Positions 37,068-43,622 of a stretch of 43,622 nt of DNA are shown piece after piece. The position numbers and the translations under genes were made by a program. The DNA is from Nanobdellota archaeon. GTDB lineage: Archaea; Nanobdellota; Nanobdellia; Woesearchaeales; SM23-78. The notes under the pieces were generated by a model. The model searched no databases and was not told where the DNA came from. It saw only the letters and a program-made list of their open reading frames with translations. The first letter of the stretch is position 1. Each line of letters opens with the position of its first letter. Location of the stretch: NCBI GenBank assembly GCA_018819305.1, contig JAHJQO010000028.1, positions 1 to 43,622 of the forward strand, written 5' to 3'.

Positions 37068-37310
37068 TCAATTTCTTATTTTAATCCTATCCTCTGGCTT
37101 ACAGAGAATTGTATCACCCAGCAAATTGTCAGCGCCAAAGTTTAACAAAGTCCCTTGCTTAAGCAGAGTTTTTTCCTCATTTGTTTTTGTTAATATCTTA
37201 AGTGTATTTCTGGTTTCATCTATAATTTGACCACGAAGCCCAAAAAGAGCTTTATTTCTAGCTTCAATAACTTCTATGGTTCGACCTATGAATTCCTCTG
37301 AACATATCAT
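37068..37310 (-). CDS. rnp1: RNase P protein component 1 (Rpp29/Pop4-like)
   Basis: EEFIGRTIEVIEARNKALFGLRGQIIDETRNTLKILT; position between S17 and SUI1/L29. Confidence 0.85.
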   Translation of the reverse strand: MICSEEFIGRTIEVIEARNKALFGLRGQIIDETRNTLKILTKTNEEKTLLKQGTLLNFGADNLLGDTILCKPEDRIKIRN

Positions 37311-37332
37311 TCTTATCTTTTCTCCACATTGC

Positions 37333-37647
37333 TTATCTTTGTTTGAGTTCTATTGTGTCTGGACTGAATCCAAGCTTTACAAGTTCTGCCTTGATCTCTT
37401 TTGCATGATTGCCTTGAAGCTCAACCAAACCATCTTTTGCTGTGCCTCCACAGGCAAATTTGGATTTAAGCTTCTTAGCCAAATCTTTTAGGTTAATTTC
37501 GTGTTCATTAATTCCGCGAATCACTGTGCTTATTTTGCCGAATTTCTTCTTCACGAAGACAACCTCGATCATCTGACTCTCTTTTGCGATTGTTTCACAA
37601 ACGCAAAGCTCTTGTGGCAGTCCGCACGTACTGCATGTTTCACTCAT
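37333..37647 (-). CDS. Translation initiation factor SUI1/aIF1 with N-terminal Cys motif
   Basis: CSTCGLPQELCVCE...KKFGKISTVIRGINEHEINLKDLAKKLKSKFACGGTAKDGLVELQGNH. Confidence 0.93.
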   Translation of the reverse strand: MSETCSTCGLPQELCVCETIAKESQMIEVVFVKKKFGKISTVIRGINEHEINLKDLAKKLKSKFACGGTAKDGLVELQGNHAKEIKAELVKLGFSPDTIELKQR

Positions 37648-37973
37648 TTTGTTTTTTCAGTTTTTTTTTCCAACTGTTTTTTATTTGTTTTTTCATTTAA
37701 GTTTTCAGTTTCTGAAACTTTTGATTGTGATTTTGGTTCAGATTTGGACTCAACCACTGTTTTTATTGGTTTCTGCGTCTCCACCTTTTTGTCCATGTGA
37801 TTTAAGAGCATTAATTTTGCAATGTCTTTCTTGAGTCTCTTTATCTGCCCTGCGTTTTTAGGAGGTGTGCCTGTAACGACCTGAGAGTTTAATTTCATTA
37901 GCTCTAATCTTAATTCATCAATCTTAATACTTCTCTCTTCTTTCCTCATTTGTGCTAGTTCTTTGAATTTCAT
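37644..37973 (-). CDS. rpl29: Ribosomal protein L29 with extended tail
   Basis: MKFKELAQMRKEERSIKIDELRLELMKLNSQVVTGTPPKNAGQIKRLKKDIAKLMLL. Confidence 0.92.
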   Translation of the reverse strand: MKFKELAQMRKEERSIKIDELRLELMKLNSQVVTGTPPKNAGQIKRLKKDIAKLMLLNHMDKKVETQKPIKTVVESKSEPKSQSKVSETENLNEKTNKKQLEKKTEKTK

Positions 37974-39097
37974 TTTGTTTCTTCTTTAGGATTCTCTGTT
38001 TCTGTTGTAGTCTGTTTTTCAGGCTTGCTCAATGATTCATCATTGGCACTCAAAGGCTCTGCCTTTGATGTGCTCAAAGATTTATCTTTGGCACCTAAAG
38101 ACTTTGTCTTTGGTGGCTCAGAAACTTCTGTTTCTGTTGTAGTCTGTTTTTCAGGCTGCTCAGAAACTTCTGTTTCTGTTGCACCAGACGCTTTGCTTCC
38201 AGATGGTTCAACTTGTTGTGAATCAACAACATCTTGCTTTTCTTCTTTTACAATAACTTCTTTAATAGGTTTTTCTGATTGAATTGGTTGAACTACAGAT
38301 TCTGACTGAATCTCTACGGGTTTTTTCTTTTTGGCCGGAGATTTTCTTTTTTTCTTGGCGACTTTCTTTGAGTCATCATCTGGAGTTTTTTCTTTTGCTT
38401 TAACTTTTTTCTCTTCTTTCATCTCCCTGACTTTCTCAAGAATTTCTTTTTCAGCTGAAGGATCTTTGATTTCTTCTATTTTTTCAACAATTTCTTCATC
38501 TTCTTTTTTCAAGGTGATTTTATCTGGAAGTATAATATCTGGAGTCATAATACTGACTTTTATTCCAATCGTTCCGCTTTTGAGATTAGCACTTGTATAT
38601 GCTATTTTCATTTCAGAAACTGCAATGTCACCACATTTTTTCAGGTAACCTTGGAAAAAACGCCATGTTTTAGCTCTTGAACTTGGAACTTTTCCAGAAA
38701 TAAGTATTTCAACACCAAAAGCTCCCGCACTCATTATATCAGACATTGCTTTGTGACCTATGCCTTTGAATCTTGCTGTTCCAAACCTTTCTAATGAATT
38801 AGCAATCATTTCAGCAATTATATTAGCATCAAGACCAATGCTTGTAATTTCCTCAATCTCTATTTGAGGGTTCTCAAGTTTAAAGACCTCTTTCAGATCT
38901 TTAGTGAGTTTAGTAATATTAGATCCTGCCCTTCCAACAACCAAGCCAGGCCTGCTTGTACTTATAATTATTTTTTCTCCAAGAGGAGTTCTTTGAAGTT
39001 TTACATCACTAAGTCCAACCCTGCTTAATGTGCTCTTAATATACTCTTTAATTTCAAATTCCTTTATGTTTTGGTTGACAAACTTCCTCTCGATCAT
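37970..39097 (-). CDS. rps3: Ribosomal protein S3 with ~180 aa low-complexity C-terminal extension
   Basis: KH domain IISTSRPGLVVGRAGSNITKLTKDLKEVF...; extension contains the palindromic element peptide and duplicated PEKQTTTETE blocks. Confidence 0.95.
   Translation of the reverse strand: MIERKFVNQNIKEFEIKEYIKSTLSRVGLSDVKLQRTPLGEKIIISTSRPGLVVGRAGSNITKLTKDLKEVFKLENPQIEIEEITSIGLDANIIAEMIANSLERFGTARFKGIGHKAMSDIMSAGAFGVEILISGKVPSSRAKTWRFFQGYLKKCGDIAVSEMKIAYTSANLKSGTIGIKVSIMTPDIILPDKITLKKEDEEIVEKIEEIKDPSAEKEILEKVREMKEEKKVKAKEKTPDDDSKKVAKKKRKSPAKKKKPVEIQSESVVQPIQSEKPIKEVIVKEEKQDVVDSQQVEPSGSKASGATETEVSEQPEKQTTTETEVSEPPKTKSLGAKDKSLSTSKAEPLSANDESLSKPEKQTTTETENPKEETK
37995..38157. repeat. 31-nt perfect direct repeats (37995-38025 and 38127-38157) flanking the palindromic array in rps3
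   Basis: TCTGTTTCTGTTGTAGTCTGTTTTTCAGGCT occurs twice. Confidence 0.9.
38030..38111 (-). repeat. Palindromic repeat array inside the rps3 coding sequence (copy B)
   Basis: Four adjacent hairpins: CAATGAT/TC/ATCATTG (38030-38045), CAAAGGC/TCT/GCCTTTG (38051-38067), CAAAGAT/TT/ATCTTTG (38075-38090), AAAGAC/TTT/GTCTTT (38097-38111), with GGCACT, ATGTGCT and GCACC linkers. 25-nt core identical (reverse complement) to 16129-16153. Confidence 0.88.
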
Positions 39098-39768
39098 TTT
39101 TTATCCTCTTGTTTGACTTCAGAAAAACTTTGTTTTTCTGGAACAGCAGCTTTGCTGCTTGCTTCTTTTTTTACAGATGATATTTCTGGCGATGGCTGAT
39201 AAGCGTTTTTTTCTTCCTGTTTTACTTCTGGTTTTACGTCTGGCTTCACTTCTTTTTTGACTTCAACTTTCTTTTCTTCTTTAGGTGCTTCAGGTTTCTG
39301 CTTCTCAGTTCCTTTTACCTTTTTATCTTTTTTCACAGGTTCCATTTCTTCAGCCATTATTTCAACATGAGCTCTTTTCATAGATATTCCTCTTTTTCTT
39401 CCATGACGCATGGGGCTTGACGCTCTCTGCGCACATGCATGAATTATCTTTAGTTCAGTTCCTAATCCTTTATTCTGAGCATTTGCTTCTAATGTTTTTA
39501 AAAGGTTGATAAATTGTTTTGAAGCTTTAACAGGAAATTTACCAGAAGCCATGCCTGTTTTATGACCTGCACCCTCTGTAAATCTTGTGAATGGAATTGG
39601 TATTTGTTTTTCAATAACTTTTTCAAGTATGCTGATGGTTTTGCTTATGGGCTTATTTTTGATAAAAGAGCAAATTTCAATTGCCTGTTTTGTGGATATT
39701 CCTAAGTCTCTGCCAACTATTTTAACCACATTTTCTTTATCTGATTTGAATGCATAGTTATATTTCAT
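39094..39768 (-). CDS. rpl22: Ribosomal protein L22 with extended tail
   Basis: SKQFINLLKTLEANAQNKGLGTELKIIHACAQRASSPMRHGRKRGISMKRAHVEIMAEE. Confidence 0.95.
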   Translation of the reverse strand: MKYNYAFKSDKENVVKIVGRDLGISTKQAIEICSFIKNKPISKTISILEKVIEKQIPIPFTRFTEGAGHKTGMASGKFPVKASKQFINLLKTLEANAQNKGLGTELKIIHACAQRASSPMRHGRKRGISMKRAHVEIMAEEMEPVKKDKKVKGTEKQKPEAPKEEKKVEVKKEVKPDVKPEVKQEEKNAYQPSPEISSVKKEASSKAAVPEKQSFSEVKQEDKK

Positions 39769-39816
39769 TTAATTTTCCTGTTTTTTTGGTGTTATTTTTT
39801 TATTTTCTTATGTTAT

Positions 39817-40197
39817 TTATTTCACAGACATGCTCGCACTTGATCTTGTAGCTCCAATACCTGGTGCATTATGTGCAACTCTGTTTCTTGTAAATACGTA
39901 CTCGCCTAAGCTATGTCCAATCATTTCTTCAATAATGATTACTTGCACGAATTCTTTGCCTGAATGAACCATAATTGTTTTGCCGACCATTAAAGGTAAA
40001 ATCAGCATATCTCGAAGATGAGTTTTGACTGGTCTTTTGCTGCGCTCTACTTTTTTCATGAATTTTTTTTCTTCTTCACCCAGTCTTCTTATTTTTCGAC
40101 GCGCATTAGTTGGGAAAATAGCTGATAATTCAGTAATGCTTAATTTCTGAAGTTCTTGTAATGATTTTCCCCGGTATGAAAAAGATTTTCGCATCAT
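39817..40197 (-). CDS. rps19: Ribosomal protein S19
   Basis: FSYRGKSLQELQKL...VKTHLRDMLILPLMVGKTIMVHSGKEFVQVIIIEEMIGHSLGEYVFTR. Confidence 0.95.
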   Translation of the reverse strand: MMRKSFSYRGKSLQELQKLSITELSAIFPTNARRKIRRLGEEEKKFMKKVERSKRPVKTHLRDMLILPLMVGKTIMVHSGKEFVQVIIIEEMIGHSLGEYVFTRNRVAHNAPGIGATRSSASMSVK

Positions 40198-40246
40198 TTT
40201 ATCATCCTCTTATTATTCATGTGGTAATTATCAATTATTTTCATTT

Positions 40247-40945
40247 TCATTTTTTTCTACCAGTTCGTCTAGGTCTTATTTTTCCTGCTTTCTTTCCTGG
40301 CGGAGCATTCTTAGGTGCAATCGTAGGCCTTCCTTTATGTGTACTCTTAGACCCGCCAAAGGGATGGTCAACTGCATTCATACTTGTTCCTGAAACACTT
40401 GGCCAATACATATTCTTGGCCTTCATTTTGTGAAATTTTCTGCCTGCCTTATAAAACGGCTTTTCTTTTCTTCCACCGCCTGCAACAACACCAATAGATG
40501 CTCTGCAAGAGGGATGAAATATTTTTTGTTTTTTCGAAGGCAACTGGACTGTGACTTTTGCTGGTGTTCTGGAAAGAACTTTGGCACTCATACCTGATGC
40601 TTTGACAAATTTTCCTCCATCACCAGGCTGACTTTCAATATTAAACACACTTGTTCCCTCAGGAATATCTTTCAACTGCAATACATTGCCTAATTTTAGT
40701 TCTTGACCACCTACCTGCAATATTTGGCCCACTCTAATTCCTTCAGGAGCAATCATTAATGAATAAGTATTATCATCATGCTGGACTTTAGCAAGAGGTG
40801 CTGTATGCGCTCTGCAAACAACAAACTCAGCAACCCGGGCAGAACCTTCCTTATTTATTCCTGTCTTACCTTTAAATTTAAAACTAGGCCTAGTATATGT
40901 AGGGCTGCCTCTTCCACGTTTTTGTTGTGTTAAATTTTTTCCCAT
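40247..40945 (-). CDS. rpl2: Ribosomal protein L2
   Basis: GKNLTQQKRGRGSPTYTRPSFKFKG...YWPSVSGTSMNAVDHPFGGSKSTHKGRPTIAPKNAPPGKKAGKIRPRRTGR. Confidence 0.97.
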   Translation of the reverse strand: MGKNLTQQKRGRGSPTYTRPSFKFKGKTGINKEGSARVAEFVVCRAHTAPLAKVQHDDNTYSLMIAPEGIRVGQILQVGGQELKLGNVLQLKDIPEGTSVFNIESQPGDGGKFVKASGMSAKVLSRTPAKVTVQLPSKKQKIFHPSCRASIGVVAGGGRKEKPFYKAGRKFHKMKAKNMYWPSVSGTSMNAVDHPFGGSKSTHKGRPTIAPKNAPPGKKAGKIRPRRTGRKK

Positions 40946-40982
40946 TTTTATTTCACATATATTTACATTAATTTACATTAAA

Positions 40983-41234
40983 TTACATTAAGCCAAGTTT
41001 TGTTGCTAAATCAATAGCAGGCGATTCTGCTGCAAACTTGACATATGCTTTTTTTCTTCCTTTTGGATCATTGTTTGTAGTGACTTTGATTACTTTGACA
41101 TTGAACAGTTTCTCAATAGCCATTTTTATTTCTGGTTTGCTGGCTTTATCATCTACAACAAACACCAGTTTGTTCTCAGACTCCATTAATCGAATGGATT
41201 TTTCTGTTGATAAAGGATATTTGATGATTGTCAT
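40983..41234 (-). CDS. rpl23: Ribosomal protein L23
   Basis: [51 protein letters not shown]. Confidence 0.95.
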   Translation of the reverse strand: MTIIKYPLSTEKSIRLMESENKLVFVVDDKASKPEIKMAIEKLFNVKVIKVTTNNDPKGRKKAYVKFAAESPAIDLATKLGLM

Positions 41235-42202
41235 TTTTTAACCTCTGGCTTAGCCTCAGTTTTTGGTTTAGTATCTTGCTTTTCATTTGTCACTGCTTTT
41301 GTTTTGGCTGCCTTTGTTTTGATTTTTTTAGCTTTGATTTCTTTCTTTTTTGGCGTTGAAACTCTTTTTTCTTTTTTGGATGTTTCGCCCTTGAAATTCT
41401 TTGTAAACAAGCCTTGTCTTAACACATCAATGGCTTTGGTTGAAAATAAAGTGGCTCTTCCTGGTTGTGCTCCTGGAGCAAGAAGTTCTGCATTTAACCT
41501 CTTAATATTAACAACATCAATACCTGGCAAACCATTGGCTGCTTTTCTTACTATGTTTGCTTCTGAAACAACAAGCAATAAACTTTTTTTTGTGGTTTTT
41601 CTTCTTCCTCTGAGCTTGCCTTTTCCTGCTCTGATTTTAGTGGTGTCGGCTCTTGCAAGTTCATCTTTAAAACCAAGCTTGGTCAAAGAATTCACCAATT
41701 CTTTTGTCTTTGAAATTTTTTCAAGTGAATCATCAACAATAAAAGGATACATCTGAGGAATCTTGTGTCCTCTTTTAGCAACAACATCTTTATTCATTAC
41801 AGCACTCATTGCTGAACAGATGGCTTTTCTTTTTTCTTTTGTATTAAGTTTCCAATCCCATTCTTTTTGAGGTTTTGGAGGATGTCCTTTTCTTCCACCT
41901 ACTGTTCCCGGAACAATGGCTCCAACCCAATACATCTGAGTTCCTCTTCTTGAAAGTATTTTTCTTGGAACTCTGCTAATTCCTTTTCCATAGCAACCCC
42001 TATAATTTCTTCTCCTCTTTGATATTTCTGCAGAGTGTCTCATGCCTGCACCTTCCATAGCACCATATTTTTGTCGCTTATTATTCTGAATAGCTAAAAC
42101 TGCTTTTTTGATAAGGTCAGTTCTTATAGGTTCATCAAACTGCACAGGTAATTCTGTCTGGCTTATTTCAGTGCCTGATGCATTTAGTATTTTTACTTTC
42201 AT
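41231..42202 (-). CDS. rpl4: Ribosomal protein L4 (L1e) with extended tail
   Basis: [86 protein letters not shown]. Confidence 0.95.
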   Translation of the reverse strand: MKVKILNASGTEISQTELPVQFDEPIRTDLIKKAVLAIQNNKRQKYGAMEGAGMRHSAEISKRRRNYRGCYGKGISRVPRKILSRRGTQMYWVGAIVPGTVGGRKGHPPKPQKEWDWKLNTKEKRKAICSAMSAVMNKDVVAKRGHKIPQMYPFIVDDSLEKISKTKELVNSLTKLGFKDELARADTTKIRAGKGKLRGRRKTTKKSLLLVVSEANIVRKAANGLPGIDVVNIKRLNAELLAPGAQPGRATLFSTKAIDVLRQGLFTKNFKGETSKKEKRVSTPKKKEIKAKKIKTKAAKTKAVTNEKQDTKPKTEAKPEVKK

Positions 42203-42240
42203 TTTTTTAACCTATTTTATTTTCTCTGTTTTATCAGTAT

Positions 42241-43236
42241 TTATCGACCTTGTTTTGAACTTAAACTCGTATGAGTAATTGTTGGTAATGGTGCTTCTCT
42301 CTTTGAAATTCTTAATGGATGAGTTAAAAGTATAAGTCTTTTTTTAGGACCTGGAACAGACCCTCTTAATAAAATAAAAGAAGTTCTGACTGTACCATAA
42401 TGCATAAATCCATCCTTTGGGTTGATTTCTTCAGGTTTCTGTCCAATTTTCATTATTTGCAAATTATGCTGCATTCTCTGATGAAAACCTGTTTGACCTG
42501 AATAAGCAGTCCTATACATTACATGCTGTTGACCCTTCCACGGACCTCTGCTTCCTGGCTGTCTTCTTCCTTTTTCAGATTTATGAGGCTTCAAACCAAT
42601 TCCGAATCTTCTTAAAGGACCCTGCACTCCTCTTCCTCGTGTAATAGCATGCACATCAACTATCTGACCTTCTTGAAATACTTCTTCAAAAAGAATTTCT
42701 TTGTCAGCATGAGCTTTTATGAACTCAAGTTTATCCTTATTAGAACCACTTAATTTTAGCTCAAATATTTCTGGCTTTTTCTTGCTGACTCCTGCTAGTC
42801 GCGGTTGAGTGTATACAACTGCAGCAATGTCTGCATAATCATCAGGATTAAACTTGTCAAGCTCTTTTATATCAGGAATTTTTTTTGGAAGAGAAATTTT
42901 GCGGTGAAGATCTTTGGAAGGTTTGAAGAAAAAATCATCGGCAACAGTGAGACCGTAAGCAGTTTTTTTGTAAAAGCGAGCAGAAAAAATCTTGAGAGGG
43001 GGACATTCAATCACTGTCACTGGCACCCGGATATCTTCGCCGTGAGCAGGGGATGTTTTTTTATTATCCACACCAATCAAATGAGTCATACCGGCTTTAT
43101 ATCCTGCAAACCCAAACAAAGCAGCCTTATCAAAAGAGTGTTTAGACCAGCCTCTTATTCGAGGATAAATCTTTTTAGCCCTCTTTCTAGGCCAAACAGC
43201 CATACTTCCACTTCTAGGCATACTTGTTTTTGGCAT
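42241..43236 (-). CDS. rpl3: Ribosomal protein L3
   Basis: MPRSGSMAVWPRKRAKKIYPRIRGWSK...GFAGYKAGMTHLIGVDNKKTSPAHGEDIRVPVTVIECPP. Confidence 0.97.
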   Translation of the reverse strand: MPKTSMPRSGSMAVWPRKRAKKIYPRIRGWSKHSFDKAALFGFAGYKAGMTHLIGVDNKKTSPAHGEDIRVPVTVIECPPLKIFSARFYKKTAYGLTVADDFFFKPSKDLHRKISLPKKIPDIKELDKFNPDDYADIAAVVYTQPRLAGVSKKKPEIFELKLSGSNKDKLEFIKAHADKEILFEEVFQEGQIVDVHAITRGRGVQGPLRRFGIGLKPHKSEKGRRQPGSRGPWKGQQHVMYRTAYSGQTGFHQRMQHNLQIMKIGQKPEEINPKDGFMHYGTVRTSFILLRGSVPGPKKRLILLTHPLRISKREAPLPTITHTSLSSKQGR

Positions 43237-43516
43237 TTTCTTAATTCATCTCCAAATCAAATCAATTTAAAATCAATTCATATTAATCTATATAATTACG
43301 AATAGGATATAATGCGTATGATAAAGCCTCTTTGGGAAAACACCTCATAGAAAACACTAAGAATAAATGCATCTTATGTGTACTGAAAAGGGCTTTCTTA
43401 TCAGGCTTTTGATGTGTTTGAATTCATTACCACTCAAACTGAGTAGAAAAACCGCGATTTATTTATAAATGTTTTGTATGTAACGGAACCGTCCAGAATC
43501 TATAAGTTTTATAAAG

Positions 43517-43540
43517 CCAGCTAGCCGTTAGGCTAGCTGG
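43517..43540. repeat. Perfect 10-bp hairpin CCAGCTAGCC-GTTA-GGCTAGCTGG
   Basis: Exact inverted repeat with 4-nt loop, immediately followed by a second hairpin (43542-43566). Confidence 0.9.
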
Positions 43541-43567
43541 GGGGCAAACATCTGAGGTGTTCGCCCA

Positions 43568-43622
43568 ATGGCAAAAGAAGAAAGACTTATTAATAAATTT
43601 AAGCGTCTTTTGAGACGCTTAG
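43568..43622 (+). CDS. 5' end of a truncated ORF running off the window (MAKEERLINKFKRLLRRL...), possibly a transposase
   Basis: ATG at 43568 with SD GAGGTG (43554-43559); open to window end. Transposase assignment is a weak resemblance only. Confidence 0.4.
   Translation, partial: MAKEERLINKFKRLLRRL

Noticed and set aside
43240-43516. C/D box sRNA or tRNA between L3 and the right edge
   Set aside because: No convincing C/D box pair or cloverleaf could be found by eye.

Overview
AT-rich archaeal window, most likely from a DPANN-type lineage (Woesearchaeota/Pacearchaeota-like; lineage is my inference from the gene repertoire). The right ~17 kb is a canonical minus-strand S10/spc-type ribosomal protein supercluster, L3 through secY, DUF106/EMC3-like, L34e and L14e, including eIF1/SUI1 and an RNase P Rpp29-like subunit. 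adk, cmk and truB are not in their usual places. The left part carries an amber-interrupted Cas4-like nuclease, an AAA ATPase, a PRC-barrel protein, a glycyl radical enzyme that looks like trans-4-hydroxy-L-proline dehydratase, and RFC small subunit. It continues with a ~9 kb minus-strand tandem cluster of paralogous putative lipoproteins plus two membrane proteins, pelota overlapping an Arm/Rmt (FmrO)-like 16S rRNA methyltransferase, TrmB and tandem-Lrp regulators, a bacterial-type CoaD-CoaE fusion with an HD hydrolase, pheS-pheT and a LOG/SLOG protein. Best candidates for undescribed biology: (1) a modular palindromic repeat with alternating GTGC/GCAC linkers and variable 6-8 bp hairpins. 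It sits both inside the rpsC (S3) coding tail and directly upstream of pelota, with a 25/25-nt identical core read in the same frame (KAEPLSA), resembling Rickettsia palindromic elements; (2) the multi-paralog surface lipoprotein cluster; (3) the archaeal homologue of aminoglycoside-resistance 16S methyltransferases overlapping pelota; (4) an archaeal HypD-like glycyl radical enzyme. No tRNA, rRNA or CRISPR array was recognised.
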